From CALMFQ01 sp964495595 (GTDB lineage: Bacteria; Pseudomonadota; Gammaproteobacteria; Burkholderiales; SCOH01): a stretch of DNA of 12,119 nt. The first letter of the stretch is position 1, and each line of letters opens with the position of its first letter. The stretch is taken from assembly GCA_964495595.1 (NCBI GenBank), contig CAZBWH010000086.1, positions 1 to 12,119 on the forward strand, given 5' to 3'. This document shows positions 6,809 through 12,119 of the stretch, in pieces. A program made the translations under genes and the position numbers. The notes under the pieces were generated by a model that was not told where the DNA came from, ran no database searches, and saw only the letters and a list, made by a program, of their open reading frames with translations.

Positions 6809-7123
6809 ATGCAATCCACCTTTCAATTGATGGATCAGGACGAGCAGATCGAACAGGCATCGCGTGCCATGAAGGCGATGTCCCATCCGCTGCGTCTGAA
6901 GATCCTGTGTGTCCTGGGCGACCGGGAAGTCAGCGTGCAAGACATTGTCGAACAGGTTGGCACATCTCAAAGCAATATCTCCCAGCATCTGGCGATCATG
7001 CGTGACAAAGGGGTGCTGCGCACCCGCAAGGATGCCAACCGCGTGTTCTATCGCGTCGGTGATGTGCGTACCCTTGAACTTGTGACGATGATGCGTGATG
7101 TGTTCTGCGGTTTTTCTGTCTGA
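6809..7123 (+). CDS. ArsR/SmtB-family regulator 1, SqrR/BigR-like dithiol type
   Basis: 104 residues, a complete winged-helix ArsR repressor fold. MKAMSHPLRLKILCVLGD is the N-terminal helix pair, DIVEQVGTSQSNISQHLAIM the helix-turn-helix with recognition helix, and TRKDANRVFYRVGD the beta wing. There are only two cysteines, Cys34 (in ILCVL) and Cys100 (in VFCGF), 66 apart. SqrR (Cys41/Cys107) and BigR (Cys42/Cys108) sense persulfides with a pair at the same spacing and in the same helices. A sulfur-responsive role is therefore my inference. The metal motif ELCVCDL of classic ArsR/SmtB sensors is absent. No good ribosome binding site precedes the ATG; an ATG at residue 8 is an alternative. Its core is 83/91 identical to the next gene. 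No target gene lies beside it. Confidence 0.88.
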   Translation: MQSTFQLMDQDEQIEQASRAMKAMSHPLRLKILCVLGDREVSVQDIVEQVGTSQSNISQHLAIMRDKGVLRTRKDANRVFYRVGDVRTLELVTMMRDVFCGFSV

Positions 7124-7179
7124 TCGGGCCTGAGCTGCCCTTGTCGGCTGGCCCGCCTACAAAGCGAACGTACCAGTGC

Positions 7180-7209
7180 TTGCGTTTGTTTGCTGGTTTG
7201 AATTAGAAT
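7180..7209 (+). promoter_or_regulatory. Promoter of the second arsR-type gene
   Basis: TTGCGT (7180-7185) and TAGAAT (7204-7209, one change from consensus) lie 18 nt apart, with transcription expected to start near 7216. The -10 box is inside the palindrome at 7202-7217, so a repressor bound there would block this promoter. Confidence 0.55.
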
Positions 7210-7217
7210 ATTCTAAT
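7202..7217. promoter_or_regulatory. Perfect 16-bp palindrome, probable ArsR-type operator
   Basis: ATTAGAATATTCTAAT is its own reverse complement and AT-rich, in a GC-rich genome segment. It lies 53 bp before the ATG of the second regulator and overlaps the -10 box. ArsR-family dimers bind short AT-rich dyads at promoters, usually their own, so autorepression by one or both tandem regulators is the obvious reading. Binding is inferred. Confidence 0.65.
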
Positions 7218-7270
7218 AGAAATTCCTGGGTGGCTGGCAATTCAGTGGCTCAATTACGGTAAAGGTGGAT

Positions 7271-7582
7271 ATGAAGCGCGAACAACCGGATTTGTTGGTG
7301 GTCGATGAACAGGTCGAGCAGGCCTCGCGGGCGATGAAGGCGATGTCGCATCCTTTGCGGCTGAAAATATTGTGTGTGCTGGGCGACAAGGAAGTTAGCG
7401 TTCAGGATATCGTTGAGCGTGTTGGCACGTCGCAGAGTAATATTTCCCAGCATCTGGCCATCATGCGCGACAAGGGTGTGTTGCGTACCCGCAAGGATGC
7501 CAACCGGGTGTTTTACCGGGTTGGTGATGTGCGTACGCTGGAGGTGGTATCTCTGATCCGTGAGGTGTTTTGCGGATTTTGA
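7271..7582 (+). CDS. ArsR/SmtB-family regulator 2, SqrR/BigR-like dithiol type (paralog of the preceding gene)
   Basis: 103 residues from ATG 7271, which has AAAGGTG 5 nt or fewer upstream; GTG 7265 in the same frame would add two residues and lies within that site. The winged-helix fold is as in the preceding gene, including an identical stretch from GTSQSNISQHL to RVGDVRTLE. Cys35 and Cys101 are again 66 apart, the spacing of the SqrR/BigR persulfide-sensing pair. The core differs at 8 of 91 positions, all conservative apart from Gln/Arg. The DNA differs at many third positions, so the duplication is old and both copies are under selection, or one came from a relative. The N-termini differ completely. 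The gene has its own promoter and operator and ends at a strong terminator. Target genes are not adjacent. Confidence 0.88.
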   Translation: MKREQPDLLVVDEQVEQASRAMKAMSHPLRLKILCVLGDKEVSVQDIVERVGTSQSNISQHLAIMRDKGVLRTRKDANRVFYRVGDVRTLEVVSLIREVFCGF

Positions 7583-7609
7583 TGGTTTTGCTGGATATGG
7601 AAAGAACCT

Positions 7610-7641
7610 GGCGGCCGCGCTTAGCGCGGCCGCCGTTTTTT
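7610..7641 (+). terminator. Intrinsic terminator after the second arsR-type gene
   Basis: GGCGGCCGCGC (7610-7620) and GCGCGGCCGCC (7624-7634) form a perfect 11-bp stem with a TTA loop, followed by GTTTTTT. It starts 27 bp after the stop codon. On the minus strand no T-run follows, so it should not terminate the convergent efflux operon efficiently. Confidence 0.92.
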
Positions 7642-7712
7642 GGTGTGCCCGGCAGGGTGCGCTGACTTGTTGGTTGAAGGGCTTTGTCTTCGCTGCTTGG
7701 CCAGGATACTTG

Positions 7713-9296
7713 TCAGTGGGCGTCCAGATTGCCTACGTAACCTCGATGTCTCATCATCAGCAGCAAGGGCAGGGCGCACGCCAACAGGATGCCGAACGAC
7801 AGGAATAGTTTGGCAAAAGTCAGCATCATTGCCTGTTTGTCGACGGTCAGGCTGAGCAGCGCCACGGCTTTTTGCTGGATGGCCGGGCCGATTTCGCCGC
7901 GGCTGGCTAGCCAGTGCTGGTATTGCTGAAGCCGGAGCAGGGTGCCCGGGTCGTTGCTGGCCAGATGTTCTATCAGCGAGGCGCGCTGGCTGTGCTGCAG
8001 GACGGAAAACGACGTTGCGGCCGTGGCGATGCCGACACTTCCCCCAAGCATGCGGGTGAGGTTGTAGATGCCGCTGGCGTTGCCGATGTTCTCCACGCTC
8101 ATATTGGCCATGGCCAGGTTGTTGAGCGGCATGAAGATCAGACCCAGGCCAAAGCCCCGCAGTACCAGTGGCCAAAAGAAATCATTGGCGCCGCTTTCGG
8201 TGGTGAAATGGTTGTGCAGCCACATGGCGTAGCAGAAGCACAGGGTTCCGATCAGAACCAGTCCTTTGGCCGAGACGCCGCGTGCCATCAGCTTGCTCGA
8301 CATGGCTAGCGCGATGGCGGTAGCAATGGCGGTGGGCAGGATGAACATGCCGGTCTGGAATGCAGTGAAGCCCATCAGTGCCTGGGCGTAAACCGGGAAC
8401 ATGAATATGGTGCAATACAGGACTGCTCCGGTAAAAAATGCATAGATCAATCCGGAGCTGAACTGGGCATCACGCATTACGCGCAGGTCGACGATGGGGT
8501 GGGCGGTTTCCAGTTCGTGGATGACGAACCAGTAGAGTGCGACAAAGGCGCTGAGACTGAGGGCGATGATTTCTCGCGATTCGAACCAGTCAAGGCGTTC
8601 GCCACGTTCTAGCATGGTTTGCAAGGAGCCGATCCCGATGGCCAGCAGCAGCAGGCCGATGTAATCGATCTCGGTCGCTTTTTTTTGTACCGCAGAATCC
8701 GGGACGAATGCCAGTGTCAGCAGCAACGCTGCGATGCCGAACGGCAGGTTGATGTAGAAAATCCACGGCCAGGCATAGGCGTCGGTCAGCCAGCCGCCCA
8801 CGGTTGGGCCCAGTGCCGGCCCGGCCATGATGCCCATGCCGAAAATGGCCATTGCGGTTCCGGCCTCGGCGGGAGGGAAGGTTTCGAACAGTGTGGCCTG
8901 GGCCGTGCCCAGCAAGCCGCCGCCGCCCAGGCCCTGGACGATCCGCCAGAATACCAGCGATTCCAGTGAGCTGGCGCTGCCACAGGCCATTGAGGCTATG
9001 GTGAACACGAGGATCGACAGGGCAAAGTAGTTGCGTCGGCCGAGCTGGTTAGCCAGCCAGCCGCTGATTGGCAGCACGATGACGTTGGCGACGACATAAC
9101 CGGTAGATACCCAGGCGATCTCGTCCAGCGTGGCGCCCAGTGAGCCCATCATGTGTGGGACCGCGACGTTGACGATGCTGGTGTCCAGCAGCTCCAGCAC
9201 ACAGGCGATGGTAACGGTGATGGCGATGATGAACCGGTTGTTGTGAATGGCTTGCGGTGTCTGGCTGCGTGAAAGGGCTGGCAGGATCGGGCGCAT
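7713..9296 (-). CDS. emrB: EmrB-type DHA2 multidrug efflux transporter (MFS)
   Basis: 527 residues, the size of the 14-helix DHA2 (EmrB/QacA) drug:proton antiporters. After a short cytoplasmic start, helix 1 carries the family motif LELLDTSIVNVAVPHM (Asp38). Motif A is GWLANQLGRR (79-88). Motif C, GIMAGPALGPTVGGWL (155-170), marks antiporters. WPWIFYINLPFGI (177-189) is typical of the family. The middle and C-terminus contain further hydrophobic segments with a Gln/Leu-rich loop near 440-475. In Gram-negatives EmrB works in the inner membrane with the adaptor EmrA and an outer-membrane TolC-type channel. It follows emrA by 11 bp in the same operon. The natural substrate cannot be told from the sequence. 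I am sure of the family but not of orthology to E. coli EmrB. Confidence 0.93.
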   Translation of the reverse strand: MRPILPALSRSQTPQAIHNNRFIIAITVTIACVLELLDTSIVNVAVPHMMGSLGATLDEIAWVSTGYVVANVIVLPISGWLANQLGRRNYFALSILVFTIASMACGSASSLESLVFWRIVQGLGGGGLLGTAQATLFETFPPAEAGTAMAIFGMGIMAGPALGPTVGGWLTDAYAWPWIFYINLPFGIAALLLTLAFVPDSAVQKKATEIDYIGLLLLAIGIGSLQTMLERGERLDWFESREIIALSLSAFVALYWFVIHELETAHPIVDLRVMRDAQFSSGLIYAFFTGAVLYCTIFMFPVYAQALMGFTAFQTGMFILPTAIATAIALAMSSKLMARGVSAKGLVLIGTLCFCYAMWLHNHFTTESGANDFFWPLVLRGFGLGLIFMPLNNLAMANMSVENIGNASGIYNLTRMLGGSVGIATAATSFSVLQHSQRASLIEHLASNDPGTLLRLQQYQHWLASRGEIGPAIQQKAVALLSLTVDKQAMMLTFAKLFLSFGILLACALPLLLMMRHRGYVGNLDAH

Positions 9297-9307
9297 GACT
9301 CAGTTGC

Positions 9308-10375
9308 TCAGCCGATGTCGATCGAGGCAAATACGCTCAAGCCAGGCCGCAGGGGCAGTCGTTGCCGGGCATCGCTATCGAGCCGGATCTTGACCGGCAC
9401 CCGTTGGACTACTTTGGTGAAGTTTCCGGTTGCGTTGTCGGGCGGTAGTAGTGCAAATTTGGCGCCGGTCGCGCCTCCTACCGATTCGACCTTGCCTGGC
9501 AGAGGCTGTCCCGGATAGGCATCGACGGTGATGCTGACTGGATTGCCTGGCTTGATCTTGCCGATGTCGGTTTCCTTGACGTTAGCCACCACCCAGACAT
9601 CGTCACTGGCTACGATGCTGAACAAGGTTTGCGCTGGCTGAACCAGTTGCCCGGCTTCGACCTGTTTTTTGCTGATCATGCCGCTGACCGGTGCCAGCAG
9701 CCGGGTATCGGCAAGCTGGATGGCTGCGAGCTCCCGTTGTGCCTGGACGGCATCGACCTTGGCGCGGGCGCTGCGCAGCGCTGCGGAATACAGGGTAACC
9801 TGTTCGCCGGCGGCGCTTGCACTGTCGCGAGCGGCTTTCAGTTGCGCCTCGGCAGATCGTACGGCCGTTTCTGCCGCTTCCAGTTGCTGTGCCGAGGCCA
9901 TGTTCTGCTGGGCCAGCGAACGCACCCGATCCTGATCACTACGGGTTTTTTGCAGATTGGCTTCGATCTGCCGGATGGTCGAGGCAGCGGCTGCGGCGTT
10001 GGCCTGGGCGACGTTGATCTGCGCCATCGCCTGGCCAACACTCTCGCCTTTGGCGGGCTTGCCGGCGGTGGCGACGGCAATGGCCAGCTCGGCTTCGGCC
10101 TGTTGCAGGCGTGCCTGGTAGTCCCTGTCGTCGATCTGCACCAGTACATCGCCGGCCTTCACCTGCTGATTGTCGGCGATGGCCAGTGTTCTGACATAGC
10201 CGGCTACTCGTGGCGCAACCGGCACGATGCGCCCTTCGATCTGGGCGTTGTCGGTGGTGACGTAGTGCTGTCCGTGCCACCACCGGTAGGCCAGGGTGGC
10301 GCCAATGCCGGCCAGCGCAAGCGCCAGAATCAGCCGGGCGGCTGTTTTGCGCGGGCGTGGGGTGTCGTTGCTCAT
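9308..10375 (-). CDS. emrA: EmrA/HlyD-type membrane fusion protein
   Basis: 355 residues. A single membrane helix at about 13-30 anchors it in the inner membrane. DNAQIEGRIVPVAPRVAGYV and the first half-lipoyl segment (DNQQVKAGDVLVQIDDRDY) follow, then a long alpha-helical hairpin (about 85-210, rich in A, Q, E). The second half-lipoyl segment is LLAPVSGMISKKQVEAGQLV, and a beta-barrel portion contains DVWVVANVKETDIGKIKPG. It bridges the transporter to an outer-membrane channel across the periplasm. GGAGA lies about 8 nt before the ATG. It lies between tetR (22-bp gap) and emrB (11-bp gap), so the three are one transcription unit. No outer-membrane factor gene is in the window. Confidence 0.93.
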   Translation of the reverse strand: MSNDTPRPRKTAARLILALALAGIGATLAYRWWHGQHYVTTDNAQIEGRIVPVAPRVAGYVRTLAIADNQQVKAGDVLVQIDDRDYQARLQQAEAELAIAVATAGKPAKGESVGQAMAQINVAQANAAAAASTIRQIEANLQKTRSDQDRVRSLAQQNMASAQQLEAAETAVRSAEAQLKAARDSASAAGEQVTLYSAALRSARAKVDAVQAQRELAAIQLADTRLLAPVSGMISKKQVEAGQLVQPAQTLFSIVASDDVWVVANVKETDIGKIKPGNPVSITVDAYPGQPLPGKVESVGGATGAKFALLPPDNATGNFTKVVQRVPVKIRLDSDARQRLPLRPGLSVFASIDIG

Positions 10376-10397
10376 GGTGGGGTCTCCGTTATGGTTA

Positions 10398-11030
10398 TCA
10401 GGCCTTCAGGCCGCGGATCAGCAGATCCAGATGGAATTGGGTAAAAGCGGGCAAATCCAGCCGCTCGCGCCGGTACGGCCCGAAGCTGTGGTTCCAGATG
10501 GTTTGCAGGATGATGGGCGACATGATTTCCTTGATGGCGTATTCGATATTCACCGGGCGGAATTCGCCTCGCTCGACCCCGCGCTGCAGCACATCACCGA
10601 ACACCCGTCGAATCCGGTAGATCACTTCATCCAGATAGAAATGGGCCAGCTCGGGAAAATTACCCGCTTCAGCGACAACCAGTTTCGACAGCCCGTTGGC
10701 TGGCGATTCCTGAATCAGCCGCACCCATTCACTGACCAGCATCAGTAGCAATTCCGTGGCTGGGCGCTCGGTGTCGGCGACGATGGTCTCGGCCATCTGG
10801 ATCGACGGCAATACGGTCTCCCGGACGGCTGCCTTCAGCAGCTCTTCCTTGCTGGGGAAATACAGGTACAGGGTGCCTTTGGTCACGCCTGCCTGGCGGG
10901 CGACTTCGTCCAGCCGCGTGGCTGCGTAGCCTTTCTGGATGAATAGCTTGAGCGCCGCCTGGGCAATTTCGGAGGGGCGGGCTTCCTTGCGGCGTTGCCA
11001 GCGGCGGGCTGGGGGAGGGGATGTCTGCAT
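10398..11030 (-). CDS. TetR/AcrR-family repressor of the emrAB operon
   Basis: 210 residues from ATG 11030. The N-terminal DNA-binding domain is typical: IAQAALKLFIQKGYAATRLDEVARQAGVTKGTLYLYFPSKEELL, with the helix-turn-helix at about 38-58. The C-terminal helical ligand domain (about 70-210) resembles the TetR_C regulators found with RND and Emr pumps. The reading frame is open back to 11132, but that extension would run through the promoter and operator, so I reject it. No strong ribosome binding site precedes the ATG. It is the first gene of tetR-emrA-emrB and should repress its own operon from the dyad at 11038-11065. The inducer is unknown. Confidence 0.9.
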   Translation of the reverse strand: MQTSPPPARRWQRRKEARPSEIAQAALKLFIQKGYAATRLDEVARQAGVTKGTLYLYFPSKEELLKAAVRETVLPSIQMAETIVADTERPATELLLMLVSEWVRLIQESPANGLSKLVVAEAGNFPELAHFYLDEVIYRIRRVFGDVLQRGVERGEFRPVNIEYAIKEIMSPIILQTIWNHSFGPYRRERLDLPAFTQFHLDLLIRGLKA

Positions 11031-11037
11031 GGCTTTT

Positions 11038-11065
11038 AAATAACTAACTGGTCGGTTAATTATTT
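11038..11065. promoter_or_regulatory. Probable TetR operator
   Basis: Two nested dyads overlap here. TAACTAACTGGTCGGTTA (11041-11058) is an imperfect palindrome around ACTGGT, in the style of TetR/AcrR operators. AAATAACTAA (11038-11047) matches the complement of TTAATTATTT (11056-11065) at 9 of 10. The site covers the predicted start of transcription and the -10 box of the tetR promoter. Confidence 0.7.
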
Positions 11066-11087
11066 TCGCCGGCGCATCTCCTGTCAA
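11059..11087 (-). promoter_or_regulatory. Promoter of the tetR-emrAB operon
   Basis: On the minus strand a consensus TTGACA (11087-11082) and AATAAT (11064-11059, one change) are exactly 17 nt apart. Transcription would start near 11052, giving a leader of about 22 nt before the tetR ATG at 11030. The short gaps in the operon leave no room for a second obvious promoter. Confidence 0.75.
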
Positions 11088-11121
11088 TGGCGTGGAGGGC
11101 GGAGTCGGGTGGCTGATCGAC

Positions 11122-11193
11122 CTGCAGGCCAATACAGAAGGGGCCTGCAGCCGGCCTGCAAGGCACGTCTACATTGCCTTGCAGGCCGGCTGC
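11122..11193. repeat. Two overlapping hairpins after trmJ
   Basis: GCAGCCGGCCTGCAAGGC (11147-11164) and its perfect 18-bp complement (11176-11193) enclose an 11-nt loop. The second arm begins in the trmJ stop codon. A second hairpin pairs CTGCAGGCC (11122-11130) with GGCCTGCAG (11142-11150), also with an 11-nt loop. They share 11147-11150, so both cannot form fully at once. No T-run follows on the minus strand. The element probably ends or protects the trmJ transcript and insulates the tetR promoter; a dispersed palindromic repeat is the alternative. Confidence 0.75.
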
Positions 11194-11921
11194 TACTTGT
11201 GCAGCCGTTGTAGCATCTTGGTGAAAATACCGCGCAGCAAATCGATTTCTTCGTTTTCCAGCTGGCTGCGCTGAAACAGGCGGCGCAATCTGGGGAGCAG
11301 TCGCTTGGGGTTGGCCGGGTTGAGATAGCCAATCTGGATCAGCGTTTTTTCAAGGTGTGCCAGCATGCCTTCGACTTGTCCCCGGGTGGCCAGTGCGGGT
11401 GTCTGCGGCCAGTCGATAAACCGGTCTTGGCCGGTGGCCATGCGCAGCTCGTAAGCCAGTAGTTGTACGGCAGCCGCCAGATTGAGCGAACAGTAATCAG
11501 GGTTGGTCGGTACATGCACCAGCAGGTTGCATTGCAATACCTGCTCGTTGCTCAGACCGTTGGTTTCGTTGCCGAATACGATCGCGATCTGGTTGTCACT
11601 GGCCCGTTCGACCAGCTGGCTGGCGGCGTCGCGCAGGTTGGCTGCCGGCAGCGACATGTCGCGCCGGCGCGCCGTCATGGCGGCTGCGAAGCTGACGTCG
11701 CTGAGTGCCTCCTGCAGCGAATGGCAGACCACTGCCTGCTCCAGCACATCATCTGCACTGCTGGCCAGCGCCGTGGCGTGCGGGTCAGGAAAGGACTGTG
11801 GGTTAACCAGGTACAGTCGATGCAGTCCCATGACTTTCATGGCACGGGCGGCAGAGCCAATATTGCCAGGGTGACTGGTGTGGCAAAGCACGATGCGGAT
11901 GTGGTCGAGCATGGGAGTCAT
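11193..11921 (-). CDS. trmJ: TrmJ, tRNA (cytidine/uridine-32 2'-O-)-methyltransferase
   Basis: 242 residues from ATG 11921, close to the length of the E. coli enzyme. It is a SPOUT-class (trefoil-knot) methyltransferase that uses S-adenosylmethionine to methylate the ribose of position 32 in the tRNA anticodon loop. Motif 1 is TSHPGNIGSAARAM (15-28, with the catalytic Arg), motif 2 is IVFGNETNGLSNE (114-126), and motif 3 is PDYCSLNLAAAVQLLAYEL (141-159). The helical C-terminal extension (EGMLAHLEKTLIQIGYLNPANP onwards) is typical of TrmJ, as opposed to TrmL or TrmH. The frame is open to 12113, but the upstream part is not family-like and would overlap the promoter region of the divergent gene. 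ATGs at 11951 and 11912 are other possible starts. No strong ribosome binding site separates them. Confidence 0.93.
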   Translation of the reverse strand: MTPMLDHIRIVLCHTSHPGNIGSAARAMKVMGLHRLYLVNPQSFPDPHATALASSADDVLEQAVVCHSLQEALSDVSFAAAMTARRRDMSLPAANLRDAASQLVERASDNQIAIVFGNETNGLSNEQVLQCNLLVHVPTNPDYCSLNLAAAVQLLAYELRMATGQDRFIDWPQTPALATRGQVEGMLAHLEKTLIQIGYLNPANPKRLLPRLRRLFQRSQLENEEIDLLRGIFTKMLQRLHK

Positions 11922-11949
11922 TACAATCCGGGCAGGGGGCAAGGTCGTC

Positions 11950-11955
11950 ATTTTA
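11950..11955 (-). promoter_or_regulatory. Possible -10 box of trmJ
   Basis: TAAAAT on the minus strand is one change from TATAAT and would start transcription near 11943, just ahead of the ATG at 11921. That would rule out the ATG at 11951 as the start. No convincing -35 box was found. Confidence 0.3.
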
Positions 11956-12028
11956 CGCGATCCCACAGGCTTGGTCGGCATTGGCCGGCCTGAAGTCGAT
12001 TTGTGCTGCGCTGCAGCAGTGGTCGCCC

Positions 12029-12034
12029 TATAAT
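12029..12034 (+). promoter_or_regulatory. -10 box of the divergent gene at the right edge
   Basis: A perfect TATAAT lies 33 bp before the ATG at 12067. TTGTGC at 12001-12006 is too far (22 nt) for a normal -35, and nothing better is placed, so the -35 side is weak. Confidence 0.45.
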
Positions 12035-12066
12035 CGCTGCTTTTACCGAATGGCAATAAAACAATA

Positions 12067-12119
12067 ATGATTGGACGCTTGATTCGAAAAGTGTTCGGCA
12101 ATGGTAGCGACAAAGGGCG
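12067..12119 (+). CDS. Start of an unidentified gene, possibly poly(A) polymerase I (partial)
   Basis: Seventeen complete codons plus two bases are visible, reading MIGRLIRKVFGNGSDKG. A short basic amphipathic opening of this kind (LIRKVFG) recalls the N-terminus of betaproteobacterial PcnB, but so few residues cannot identify a protein. Support for a real gene is the TATAAT box 33 bp upstream, the divergent layout with trmJ and the ATG following an A-rich leader. No clear Shine-Dalgarno sequence is present. A different product is quite possible. Confidence 0.4.
   Translation, partial: MIGRLIRKVFGNGSDKG

Noticed and set aside
11031..11132. N-terminal extension of the TetR regulator to 11132
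   Set aside because: It would translate the promoter and the operator, and the extra 34 residues are not part of the TetR fold.
11922..12113. N-terminal extension of TrmJ to 12113
   Set aside because: The extra residues precede the SPOUT fold, have no family match that I know, and overlap the start region of the divergent gene.
1..12119. CRISPR array, tRNA, rRNA, insertion sequence or attachment site
   Set aside because: No regularly spaced repeats, cloverleaf, transposase motif or tRNA-flanked direct repeat was seen on either strand.

Overview
The window looks like a chromosomal segment of a betaproteobacterium, most likely from the Neisseriales (Chromobacteriaceae-like). The basis is the high-GC coding style, the gpmI-envC-ctpA gene order, and close protein-level resemblance to that group. 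The taxon is inferred from recall, not from a search. Almost everything lies on the minus strand. The exceptions are two small regulators in the middle and the first codons of a gene at the right edge.

Left edge (1-2004, minus strand): the first two genes of a type I Wadjet (JetABCD) anti-plasmid defence system. jetA (DUF3375, kleisin-like) is complete and jetB (DUF4194, KITE-like) is cut by the window start. The SMC-like ATPase JetC and nuclease JetD would lie to the left and are not visible. Between the defence genes and the housekeeping operon is about 245 bp (2005-2249) with several palindromes and a folded, inverted-repeat-bounded element of about 105 bp.

2250-6673 (minus strand): a cell-envelope/glycolysis operon transcribed as gpmI, then envC, then ctpA. 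These encode a cofactor-independent phosphoglycerate mutase, a degenerate LytM-domain amidase activator with a GTG start overlapping the gpmI stop, and a periplasmic S41 carboxyl-terminal processing protease.

6809-7582 (plus strand): two tandem ArsR-family regulators that are 83/91 identical over their core. Both carry two cysteines 66 residues apart, the spacing of the persulfide-sensing pair in SqrR and BigR. The second has its own promoter overlapped by a perfect 16-bp palindrome and is closed by a textbook intrinsic terminator.

7713-11030 (minus strand): a tetR-emrA-emrB drug-efflux operon. Its promoter (TTGACA-N17-AATAAT) is overlapped by a dyad that is very probably the TetR operator. 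Upstream of it, trmJ (tRNA 2'-O-methyltransferase for position 32) is followed directly by a strong pair of overlapping, mutually exclusive hairpins. At the far right, a divergent plus-strand gene begins behind a TATAAT box, but only 17 complete codons are visible.

The best candidates for follow-up are the partial Wadjet system at the 3' side of ctpA, the tandem dithiol ArsR pair with its single palindromic operator, and the two structured intergenic elements (2138-2242 and 11122-11193).
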